Origin: Thalassia testudinum
Lineage: Eukaryota > Streptophyta > Magnoliopsida > Alismatales > Hydrocharitaceae
Direction: 5' to 3'
NCBI GenBank assembly: GCA_037157565.1
Contig: JAZHRO010000022.1
Location: forward strand, 1,860,001-1,924,000
DNA length: 64,000 nucleotides
Part shown: positions 1-9,390 of the stretch, piece by piece
Layout: each line of letters starts with the position of its first letter
How positions within the stretch are numbered: the stretch's first letter is position 1
Notes under the pieces: model-generated
Told to the model about the DNA's origin: nothing
Databases searched by the model: none
What the model saw: only the letters and a program-made list of their open reading frames with translations
Program-made: the position numbers and the translations under genes

Positions 1-221
1 ATTGTAGTAGATAATGGTGTCTACTTCAGATTCTTCTTTCTACTTTCTCCAACTCTTATTTTTGAGGAACTTTCTAAACGTTCTGGAGAAGAGGGCTATG
101 TCTTCCTCTTCATCTTCGCTTGAGGAATCTTCCGATTGATGGTTGGCTTCGAGCGCCACAATCTTCTTCTTAACTCCTTCATTTTTATGCTCCCGCATAT
201 GTTGGAGCTGGACCTCGTAAG
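1..221 (-). pseudogene. SIRE-like Ty1-copia gag, C-terminal fragment
   Basis: Read on the minus strand from the right, this is an open frame entering at the Tekay insertion point (221) and ending at a TAG near 40-42. It contains a YEVQLQHMREHKNEGVKKK segment, then an acidic Ser/Glu/Asp stretch (SEDSSSEDEEED), then IALFSRTFRKFLKNKSWRK. That order (basic helix, acidic patch, aliphatic/basic helix ahead of a zinc knuckle) is typical of SIRE/Maximus-type copia gag proteins. The frame runs into the gypsy LTR at 222, so this piece was cut by that insertion. The matching 5' part of gag lies on the same strand at 19009-19451. The remainder continues off the left edge. Family assignment rests on recognised motifs, not on a search. 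Confidence 0.65.
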
Positions 222-415
222 TGTTAAGACCCGTGCTTTTTGAGCCTTTTAAGCCGTCTGGACTGTGGGTCAAACGTCTGGATACCTTCCCAGACGTCTG
301 GAAATTGAAATTTTTGAGTACGAGCTCAAGTCTGCATGCTGGCTGCGCGCAGACAGTACCCCCTCATTTTTCCTCCTCTCTCTTCACTCGCCCCCAAGCA
401 AACCCTAAACCCCCA

Positions 416-426
416 GCTTTATAAAC
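416..426 (+). promoter_or_regulatory. Probable TATA box in the Tekay 5' LTR
   Basis: CTTTATAAACC follows a CT-rich stretch and is followed by CCCCTCCCCCTCTC. The corresponding place in the 3' LTR (about 14035-14050) lacks these bases, as if lost between two TAAACCCC repeats. Confidence 0.45.
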
Positions 427-3084
427 CCCCTCCCCCTCTCATTCTCCCCACACCAGCCCTTCCCCTCTTCTTCCCCACTCCAATGAGAGAGGCAGAGTGA
501 GCGAGAGAGCACGCAAGCGGCGTCGAGGAGGAGCGACGTGAGGAGAGGAGGAGGAGAGCAAGCTTGTGAGCTCACGGCCGGAGTGACGCGTGCACGAGGA
601 GGAGTGCATCGGGGAGGTCCTCCCTGACACTGCTGCAGTCGGAGCAGCAGGCGAGGAGGGGTGCGGGGCAGCCATGCATGACGCGGGAGAGCGAAAGCAG
701 GTTCTGGTTCTGGATTTTTCCTAGAATCAGACATCTGGAGTGAAGTCTAGATGATTGTTCGGACATCTGGAGGCGGTTCTAGACGACTGAGGAGAGGGAT
801 TCGCGAAGGTACGTCTTCTTTGCGGATACGGCCATGCAAACTGCTCCGCTGATACCCTATTTCATGCCCTTTTGAGAAGATTGCATGGTGGCGTGCAGGA
901 TTTGCTTCGGGAAGGCGTGAGACATGCCCTCCCACGCATTTCAGATGTCTAGAAGCACTTCCAGACGTCCGGAGAGGTGGTCGGATGACTGAAGCTGGGT
1001 CCAGACGGTCCAGAAGAGTTCTTGGATGTCTGGGGTGGACGCAGAGACTGAGGTACGATACTGGACACTTTTAAGATGTCTGGAAGATGTTCCAAACGTT
1101 TGATTTACATCAGTAACCCTATTTTGACCTGTTTAGGATCTGTTTGAGGTCCGTTTTACGCAAATAAGATACCGAAGTGTTCCTTGTGAGTTCCTCTACT
1201 TGTTAGAAGGTTATCCATACTATTCTGATAGTTCCCTTGTGATTGATCCTTGTTATAGGACTTCATTCAGTTGCGGGTTCAAGGCTTGCTGAGGCACGTG
1301 AGCCTGCCGTTCAAGCCCCCAATACTCCTGGGTTTGCTAGTAAAGTGGCTTCCCCTAATTTAAATACAAACCTGAATGCATGTGTGGAATGAATGATTAG
1401 AACCTAGGGTATGGCATGAATCCTAAGACTAGAAATATTGGAATGTCTGTATTGAATGAATAGAATGCAGTCTTGAATGAGTAGATAGAATGATAACAAT
1501 TGCCTGTAAATGAATAACAGTTGCCTGCGAAATATGTAGTACTTGTGCTAGTTAACTGTTGTATGTAACTTTCATGTTGTATACGTGAAATGACATAATA
1601 TGAGCTGCACGTATATAATTTGGGAATGGTAATGTGAATGTTGGAAATTACGAGCTACCTGTGTATAACCTGAGTATAGAAATGTGAACGATAGAATTAC
1701 AAGTTGCATGTGTATAACCTGAGAATGGAAATAGAAATGATGAAACCTGGTATGGAATGGCATGAGGAATATGAGTATGAACCCTACGGGAAATTAGGAG
1801 TAGAGCTCCTGGAATTAAATGGAATGGATCTGGAATTGAGAGTGGAGAAGTGAGCTGGCCCTTGAGTACGGAGTACCAAGGAGAGCGACTGTCCCCTTGT
1901 TTAGTGCAGAGCGGAGCTAGCCGCCCTTGGGTTAGGACTCGAGGTTAGGATTGGCCACTCTGTACAGACTTCTTGGCCCTCGTGTACACATACCCGGGAG
2001 AGCTACTAGTGTACGGAGAGAGTTAGCCACCCCATGGGGCCTGGGGTTCAGCTACCTGCCCTACACCGACTTGTTAGGCTCACTGGGAAAACCAGGGTAG
2101 TCAGGTGAGGGTGCGCGGACTGTGGATGGGAGAGATCCCTGTTTGGTTACTGAGAGGGGCTAGACCCTTGTTACTGAGAGGGCTAGGCCCTATACTGGTT
2201 CCGTGCTGTACTTTGGGCTCACCCGTTAACGGAAACGACTAACCGCGTGCCAGTGCGGGGCAACTACCTGTGCTCTTATCGCGCATACCGTAGTCACTGT
2301 TACGTCTATCTGTGACCTTGGGGTGGTTGATGTGGTTTCCCTGGTAGGAGGGGGTGACGTAACAAAGTGCGGAATAAAAATATAAAAATCTCACAAAATG
2401 ACAATCACACAATGAACACAATTATTTTTAGGTGGAAACCCAAATCGGGTGAAAAGCACCACCTAACCCTCTTGAGTTAGGATTTTCCGATCAACCAAGT
2501 TGATCAAATCCACTAACGTACTACTTAAACGAGGGTAGTACAACCTCAATTACAACCACGCTACTTTATACAAGGGTAGCGTACCTCAAACCCCTTCTCT
2601 TCACGAGAAGGATTTTGTCTCACGAAGGAGATGAGAATTTGCAAAGCAAATACCCAACACAAGCAAAGTAAAATACAAGAATAGTCCTATAGAGCCACAA
2701 ATATTTAAACCTAGCTTCTATAGGAATTAGGAAACTTCCCTTTGCAAGAAGTGCGTCGGCTTGACGCGGATGCGTGAACCATGCGACGGCACAACGGTGC
2801 TCTCGTGAACTACGGTAGGAGAGCGGGTGCACAAAAGATTGATGCTCTGTAGATGTAGAACTTGAGTTTGGAGAGTAAGAGCTTTTCTTAGACACAAAAG
2901 AGTAGAAAGTATGTTGCTTGGGTGTGTCTTGGTGTGTATTTGAGTGGCAAAGGTTCCCCTCTATTTATAGAGGCCTTAGGAAGGCTTTGGAAGGCTTTGG
3001 AAGGCTTCCATAGCCGTTGGGTGCAAGCTCCCAGAAAATCAAGCCGAAATCAGGATTAATCATTACATTGATAGGGTTATCAGA

Positions 3085-3605
3085 CATCTGGAAAATCAGT
3101 TTAAGACGTCTGGGAACAAAGTCAGACGTCTGATTTTAGGCGAGTTTCTTTCCTAACTTGAATCAGATCGAAACAGGGTTCTAGTGAATTGTCATCAGAC
3201 GACATACAGGATTTCTAGCACTAAATCTGGACGTCTGGAAACCTACTTTTTTGCGGGAATGGATTTCCAAGAGAGTGCAACAGTTAGAACATCTCTGAGA
3301 AGAGAATTTGGGTCAGCCGAGGTAAAACGGTCATGTATCAGATGTCTGGGGTCCTCTACGGACGTCGGATACGGGCTAACGGTCATATCCATCAATGTTT
3401 ACTAAGCCAGGCAACGGTCCACTAATTGGACGTCTGGCAAAATTATCAGACGTCTTCTAAGATGTTTGAACTAAGGTACGGACGTCTGATTTCATCAGAC
3501 AGAACTAACTAAGTCCAGCCTAAACATAATCAGACGTCTGAGTCAACAGTCAGACGTCTTAAAAGTATTTATCAGACGTCTAATTTTCATATTAGACGTC
3601 TGAAA
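3085..3605. repeat. GACGTC palindrome array in a copia-type LTR
   Basis: Around ten copies of CAGACGTCTG-like words, some decayed to CAGACATCTG, are spread over about 520 bp with irregular AT-rich spacers. The same word clusters in the gypsy LTRs at 222-1100, 13890-14745 and 15029-15910. Irregular spacing and a palindromic core distinguish it from a CRISPR or simple satellite. Confidence 0.85.
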
Positions 3606-4601
3606 AGGTTGTTTGAACCCTATTTTGGTTTTCTAAGTTCTCTACAGAAAACCTAAGTATCCTAGGGTTGTGTAAGTGTTCCTAGGACTATTACTGTTAG
3701 GGTTCTTTGAGGCTCTTTAACATGAATCTAAGAAACAAAAATAAAGAGCAACAAAAGAAACAAAAATACAAAGATTACAAGGAAAGGAAATCTATCTTAT
3801 TCTTCATCTCCTTCCTTCTTCAAGCCATCACTCCTCGCGAAGCTCCTCTGTTCTCCGTCAAGCTCCTTCAATTCATCCTGGATGCGAGCTCGAACTTTGT
3901 CTGACCTGACGTGCCGTAGTGCGTGTGTGTTAAGAGGTGTCGTTATAATCGCACTTGATACGTCGGTTTTAAAAGAAGTAAACGGAGGTGAGTCTGAGTG
4001 TCGGTCTCAGGGAGGCGTGGAAATCGGATTTTTGTTTATCACTTGTTGTCACGGAAAAGGCGGAGTTTTGCTTGTGAAAGATGTGGTTTTTGAAAAGCGA
4101 GAGAGAGAGATAGAGAGAGAGTTTAGGGTTAGAAAGCTCTTGGTTTTGATCATGCAACTTGAACAAAAATTAAAAGGACAATTGAACGGAAAATAACTTC
4201 ATTAAACATGCATTCGTAGTTTATAACTTACAACATTAAATACATGCTTCAACAAAAGTAATGGAAAGCTTAAGAAAGAGAGAGAAAGAGAGAGAGAGAG
4301 AGTGGAGAGTGACAAGGCAGCCACGGCGGTGGAGGAGGCTTCGTCGGCAGCTCGTCATCTCCGGCGATTACAAGAGTACCTAAAGCTAGCTAAGAGAGGA
4401 GTGGAGTAGTTGCAAGGGGGGTGTATACATTGAAGAAGGGGGTTTAAATAGAGTTAAGGGCTTCCTAAAAGAAGAATGGGCTTTAGTGACATCCGGAGCG
4501 TCGCTAAAACCGCTTCCACAAACATCGGTGAAGCCCTCATGCTGCCGGTCAGCTGCCCGCCCCGGTCTTCCTCTTTGCGCGATCTATGGCCGCTGAACGA
4601 G

Positions 4602-4628
4602 AGCCGTCCGATCAAAGATCGGACGGCT
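4602..4628. other. LTR hairpin with perfect 12-bp arms
   Basis: Arms AGCCGTCCGATC (4602-4613) and GATCGGACGGCT (4617-4628) flank the loop AAA. Homologous hairpins lie near 44642-44668 and 54190-54217, where left-arm substitutions partly remain pairable as G-U. Confidence 0.8.
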
Positions 4629-4822
4629 GAGAGCCTTCTTCGCCCGCGCTGAGATCGCGCCTTGGGCGCGCGTGTGCGCGCGCGTTTCCGCCTGGCGCGC
4701 ACCTGCGCGTGGGCGCTCGTGGGCTGTCGTCGCGCCGCGTGGCGAGATCCTAGCCGCCCGCTGCTGATCGGGCGGCCCAATTTTTCCGCACCTTCTGCTT
4801 GCCTTCAAAATCCACTCCGCGC

Positions 4823-4874
4823 AGCTCGAACGTGTGTCGCGGCGATGCGAGCGTGCGCGCTAACCGTTGCGCCA
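4823..4874 (-). other. tRNA-like A-box/B-box module in Athila solo LTR
   Basis: On the minus strand TGGCGCAACGG (A-box-like) lies at 4874-4864 and the B-box-like ACGTTCGAGCT at 4833-4823, 41 nt start to start. A D-arm-like GCGC...GCGC pair follows the A box. The T stem does not pair well, so this is not a complete tRNA gene. Confidence 0.55.
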
Positions 4875-4914
4875 CGCCGGCGCTTTGTCGCGGCGAACGC
4901 GGGCGAGCGCGCGG

Positions 4915-4950
4915 ATCTCGGCCGTTCGATCGAAGATCGACGGCCGAGAT
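4915..4950. other. LTR hairpin, 16-17 bp arms
   Basis: ATCTCGGCCGTTCGATC and GATCGACGGCCGAGAT flank the loop GAA and pair throughout except one bulged T. This is the longest of the GATC hairpins in the Athila-type LTRs. Confidence 0.75.
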
Positions 4951-6079
4951 TTGTCCTTGGCCGACTAAAGATGTGCGTACGGTGGGGGCGAGCTGACGTG
5001 GCACTCTCTGGGCCGTTGATCTCCAGATCAATGGTCAGAATTTCATGGGCCCATTGTGGGAGCTCCGGATGTCGGATTTGGCCGATCTTGAGTCCGTTGT
5101 ACTCCGTTCGTCATTCTGAATCCATCCGTGCAGTCCGATTGCTCATCTGAGGCCTACTTTGACAAATGCTTACACAAATGTCCATTAATACAGTTTATAA
5201 GCAATCTTGGTACTTGATGCAAGCAATGCTCCTATTCTACTTATGTTGTGCCTTTTATTCTAAAGATGGGCCATATTCAACATAATTATTACCCCCTTGT
5301 GTGGTGTTATCATAACCACGTCTCCATTTGCGATTGACCTAAAATCTAAAACTCCAAGTGCAAATGTTAAATGACACGTGTTTTGTTATCATCAAAACAA
5401 ATGATCACGGTGCTCTAGCACCAACAGTTGACTGGGTGTAGGATCACCACGGGGGACTCTCCCGGTCAGGAGAGCACCACGTGTGACTTCTACTCTTCGG
5501 AAAGGACTGCAATCAAGATCGTTCCCATGAGGAACATTCGAGATCAAGAAAGAGATCTGATAAATAAACCAATGGGTGAAAAGAAATAATTTGTGAAATA
5601 ATGTAATTGGAAAATAGCTACCTGTCCACTTTTACTGCTTTAGTTAGTTGGTTGCCACTCTACTCAGTGTTCACTGACTTTGTGTACTCATAACCCCTTT
5701 TCAGGTCCAGGTGTTGAGCAGCCAGAGCCTACGGCTGCAAAAGGTGCTGGGACTAGTAGAGCCCAGTAGTTGTAGCTCTTTTGTTGTACTCTTTATAGTA
5801 GTGAGTAGACTCTTGTACCTTTACGTTTTGTACTCTTACATTTTGTACTTTATATTCTTTTACCTGGTTACTTTTCTTCCATTATGGTGGTGATATGTAC
5901 TGTAGCAGTTTTTACTTCTTTACTGTTGTACCTTTTTACTATTAGTTGCATAGCATAGTGAATGTGGTTTACTTTCTTGCTTTTTGGTTACTTTCTCGTT
6001 GGACGACTGGGTTTTGGGATCAGTCGAGTTGGTCCGGTCTCGTGTCCTGTAGGGATTCGGGAATCGGGCCGTAACAAGA

Positions 6080-6092
6080 TGGTATCAGAGCA
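6080..6092 (+). other. Primer-binding site, initiator tRNA-Met type
   Basis: TGGTATCAGAGCA lies three bases after the 5' LTR end (6076). This is the standard tRNA-iMet complement of many plant LTR retrotransposons. It fixes the LTR boundary and the element's orientation. The leader to the gag ATG follows (6093-6261). Confidence 0.9.
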
Positions 6093-6261
6093 AGGTCGTC
6101 CCGAGAAGTGAACCAACTAGCTTGAGAATAACCAATTCATGTGTTTGTAACTAGAGTAACCACCACAACGTACCTTTTGACATCTGTTCTGAGGTTCTTT
6201 TGCTGAATGTCTGTTAGTATTGACGTCTTCTTGTTCTGTTGTTCGCGTCTTCTCGTAGGAG

Positions 6262-7560
6262 ATGCCTCGATGTGGAGCCATTGAGGCGGGCCGCGGACGC
6301 GGCCGTGGATGGGGTCGGAGGGGTGGATGTGTTGAGCCCGATGTTTCAGTGGACCAGCCACTTCTTCTGGGTGTTCAGGCCTAGGACCTCGCCCAGCTGA
6401 TGCGGGAGATTGTACAAGAAGAGCTCCACCTGCCTCCACGAGCGCCTCTCCCTTGGGACGTGGAGGGGGAGTCCTCTGTGGGACCACGAGACAGACGCAG
6501 CGCTGGACGTGGGGCAGGGGGTGGTCCTCCACCGCCCCCACTACACTCTGACACTCCCGAGCACGAGCCCTCCCTGCCTGGAGGCGTGCCCGTTTCCCCA
6601 CTTCAGCGACATTACGAGCTTTTCGGACAGTTTCGAAAGTTGAAGCCCCCCTCCTTCAAGGAGGATGAGGACCCGACTGAGGCAGAGGACTGGTTAGAGC
6701 AAATTGAGAAGGTGTTCGGCACCCTTCACCCCCTGCGAAGTGCCGCATGGCCTTTGCCACGTATCAGCTAGAGAGCACGGCACACAGGTGGTGGAGGGTG
6801 GTCAAAGGTCAGGAGGGGGCAAAGACGACGTGGGACCAGTTTGTCACCCTCTTCTGTGAGTAGTAATTCCCACAGACGTGGCAGGATTAGAGGAGGCTGG
6901 AGTTTCACACTCTCCTCCAGGGGACAATGACTATCAGCACGTATCGTACGCGTTTTCTGGAGCTGTCTCATTTCGCCACGACAGTTGTGGCTACTGAGGA
7001 GGAGCACCTGTGGAAGTTCACTGAGGGGTTCCAGCCTGCCATTCGAGGGTATGTCAAACCCCTAAAGCTGCCCACGTTCTCGAGAGTGGTGGAGGCAGCT
7101 ATGACATATGAGGAGACCAACCCGACCGCACGTGACACTGACAGTGGACGGAAGAGGCCCTACCAGCCAGACTACTCTCAGGGCCGGCGAGAGAGGAGGC
7201 ACGCGACACCCGCAGGAGAGCCGTCATATGCTTTGCGAGGCCGTCAGTGGCCTTTGGGGGCCCCCGACAGGGGCCAGTTGCCAACACTAGACCCTCGTCC
7301 AGCCGTCAGCAGGGACCTACCGAGGGCAAGAGTCAAGTTCCCCTTTGCTACCAGTGTGGCCAGCTAGGCCACATCAGGAGGGACTTCCCATCTAGGGCTG
7401 GAGGTCAGCAGATGCTCCCCACACCAAGCGCTGGAGGACGAGCAGGAGGCCGTGGTTCCCAGGCGTGTGGGGGAGGTCAGCAGTCGGGGGGAGGGTACTG
7501 GCCAGCGGCTACTCATCCGACGCAGAGTGTGGCTGCTTTGTTCGCACCGAGAGCTGAGGG
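6262..7560 (+). pseudogene. Tekay-like gag, broken
   Basis: The start ATG at 6262 opens MPRCGAIEAGRGRGRGWGR and is in frame with the downstream gag after a TAG (6382-6384) that appears to replace a Gln codon. The retrotransposon gag core follows (SPLQRHYELFGQFRKLKPPS; EDWLEQIEKVFGTLH). A frameshift near 6741 moves it to the frame with ESTAHRWWRVVKGQEGAKT. Tandem stops lie at 6861-6866 and another follows shortly. The frame with TISTYRTRFLELSHF runs to about 7367, where a second shift leads to a CCHC zinc knuckle at 7347-7388 (CYQCGQLGHIRRDF). In the knuckle the last Cys is Phe, so zinc binding would be lost. The role was nucleocapsid formation and RNA packaging. It is now non-functional. Confidence 0.9.
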
Positions 7561-8113
7561 GCGTATAAACACCCTAACACACAGAGACGCAAGAGCTTCA
7601 GGTTCAGTGGTGGCAGGTATGGTTATAGTTTCCAGTAGACTAGTTTACACAGTTTTTGATTCCGGCGCCACGCACTCGTTTGTTGCAGCTACTTTTGCTG
7701 TCAGTTTGGGACAGGATTGTGTGTTGTTAGAGGGTCCTTTCGTGATCAGAGGTCCGGGTAGATAGCTGTTTGTAGCTGAGGAGGTTTACACAGACTGTGA
7801 CATTAGTGTTGGGGGACACAGCCTCCCTGCTGACCTGATTGTGATACTGATGGAGGACTTTGGCGTGATTCTGGGGATGACTGGCTGTTCGCTTACCACG
7901 CTTTGGTGGACTATTTTGAGAGGAAGATCGTCTTCTCCATGCCAGAGATGCCTTCTTTTGAGTTCCACAGTCAGCCGGTGGATGGAGGCTTCAGGTGCAT
8001 TTCTGCACTCTGGGTGGCGAGACTTTTGGGACAGGGGTGTGAGGGCTTTCTGGCTTGTGTAGTGGCAGAGCCCAGCCTCGTGGCAGACTTTTAGAGCATC
8101 TTGATGGTTAGAG
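7561..8113 (+). pseudogene. Tekay-like aspartic protease, broken
   Basis: The active-site motif DSGATHSF (Asp codon at 7658-7660) follows a hydrophobic strand (RLVYTVF), as in retroviral-type pepsin-like proteases. The frame stops at about 7763 (PGR stop), resumes with LFVAEEVYTDCDISVGG, then shifts near 7880, after which ALWVARLLGQGCEGFLACVV continues to a stop near 8092. The enzyme would have cleaved the gag-pol polyprotein. It lies between the zinc knuckle and RT in the expected gypsy order. Confidence 0.85.
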
Positions 8114-9390
8114 TACCCCGACGTGTTTCCAGAGGAGCTGCCAGGACTACCGCCTGAGCGTGAGATCGAGTTTGAGATCTCACTGGTACTGGGGACCAGC
8201 CCCATTTCTACAGCACCCTACAGGATGGCACCACTTGAGCTACGAGAGCTCAAGCCCAGTTGCAGGACCTTTTGGAGAAGGGCTTTGTGAGGCCCAGTGC
8301 GTCTCCATGGCTAGCCCCGGTGTTATTTGTGAAGAAGAAGGATGGTACCCTATGCCTTTATGTAGACTACAGATAGCTGAACAGGGTCACCATCAAGAAC
8401 AGGTATCCGCTGCTGAGGATTGATGACTTGTTTGACCAGTTGCGAGGTGCCACGGTTTTCTCCAAGATAGATTTGAGATCTGGTTACCACCAGTTGAGGA
8501 TCAGGGAGACCGACATCTCCAAGACAGCTTTCCGAACCTGGTACGGACACTACGAGTTTTTGGTTATGTCGTTTGAGCTGACCAACGCCCCTGCTGCTTT
8601 CATGGATTTAATGAACCAGGTGTTCAGACCGTATCTGGATCAGTTTGTGGTGGTGTTTATTGATGATGTGCTCATCTACTCACGGGATCAAGCGCAGCAC
8701 GAACAGCACTTGTGGATGGTTCTGGACACGTTGAGACAATGTAGGCTGTATGCCAAATACAGTAAGTGCGAGTTCTGGTTGAGGCAGGTGACCTTCCTAG
8801 GTCATGTGATTTCAGGGGATGGCTTGGCTGTGGATCCAGCCAAGGTTGAGGTAGTGCTCAGGTGAGAGAGACCACGTACAGTGATAGAGATTCGCAATTT
8901 CTTGGGACTGGCAGGCTACTACCGGTGATTTATCAGGGGTTTCTCGTAGATTGCACGTCCTATGACACAGTTGACCCGGAAGGACGTGCCCTTTTCTTGG
9001 GCAGATGCTTATGAGGCGTGTTTTCAGGAGTTGAAGGAGAGGCTGACTTCGGTTCCTATGCTTACCATCCCAGACAGCAGTGGTAGTTTCGTTGTGTACA
9101 AAGACGCATCGTTACAAGGGTTAGGGGGTGTGCTCATGCAGCGGGGTCACGTTGTCGCTTACGCTTCGCGGCAACTGAAGCCCCATGAGCATAGCTACCC
9201 TACCCATGACTTAAAGCTGGTAGCTGTTGTCTTCGCGCTGAAGACTTGGAGGCACTACCTATACGGTGAGACTTTTGAGATATTCACGGATCATAAGAGC
9301 CTCAGGTACTTGTTTTATCAGAAGGAGCTTAACATGAGATAGAGATGTTGGTTAGAGCTCCTGAAGGACTATGACTGTAGCATCTCCTAC
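8114..9390 (+). pseudogene. Tekay-like reverse transcriptase and RNase H (5' part), broken
   Basis: RT starts at [15 protein letters not shown] (8114) and shifts frame near 8245. It then contains LCLYVDYR, a stop in place of a Lys-like position, and the long open stretch 8428-8865. The catalytic motif FIDDVLIYS is intact (Asp-Asp codons 8662-8667), as is [14 protein letters not shown] at about 8863, then TGA and TAG codons near 8930-8950, interrupt the connection domain. RNase H follows with [15 protein letters not shown] and [11 protein letters not shown], so the key acidic residues are visible. A TAG lies at about 9340, and the frame is cut at 9390 by a solo LTR. The rest resumes at 12140 with HPGKANVVADAL. 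Confidence 0.92.

Larger units (their letters stand above)
3907..5312 (-). mobile_element. Athila-type solo LTR
   Basis: On the plus strand it runs TGACGTGCCGTAGTGCG...GTGGTGTTATCA and is closely related along its length to the LTRs at 43950-45322 and 53497-54868. On the minus strand it begins TGATAACACC, as those LTRs do. Flanking pentamers are TGACC (3902-3906) and TAACC (5313-5317), a target duplication with one transition. It contains a TATA-like TATTTAAACC (minus strand, about 4440-4452), two strong GATC hairpins and a tRNA-like module. Confidence 0.9.
2331..5426 (-). mobile_element. SIRE-like copia solo LTR, interrupted
   Basis: It is bounded by TG...CA ends and by a perfect 5-bp target duplication GTTGA (2326-2330 and 5427-5431). 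Read on the minus strand it begins TGTTGGTGCTAGAGCACC and ends GGGAAACCACA. Removing the nested 3907-5312 LTR leaves about 1.69 kb with no coding sequence, hence a solo LTR. The part at 2430-2600 (a 'gtggaaacccaaatcgggtg' region with 'cgagggtagtacaacctc') matches by eye the LTR at 19481-20477, which is attached to copia gag. This supports the SIRE-like assignment. It carries a dense GACGTC palindrome array at 3085-3605. Confidence 0.85.
222..6076 (+). repeat. 5' LTR of the Tekay-like element, interrupted
   Basis: It starts TGTTAAGACCC and ends GGGCCGTAACA just before the primer site. Removing the nested 2331-5426 insertion and its TSD leaves about 2.75 kb. The same sequence recurs in the 3' LTR at 13860-14996 and 17696-19008. 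It contains clusters of GACGTC-type palindromes (about 245-320, 730-780, 950-1100), many decayed to GACATC or GATGTC. A good TATA box (CTTTATAAACC, about 416-426) precedes CT-rich leader-like DNA. Confidence 0.93.

Noticed and set aside
1572..1763. Small ORF repeated at 17903-18118 with nearly the same protein
   Set aside because: Similarity is explained by the two LTR copies; no sign of coding selection.
4662..5150. 162-codon Arg-rich plus-strand frame
   Set aside because: Antisense to an Athila-type LTR, GC-rich; homologous LTRs at 44593 and 54307 do not keep the frame.
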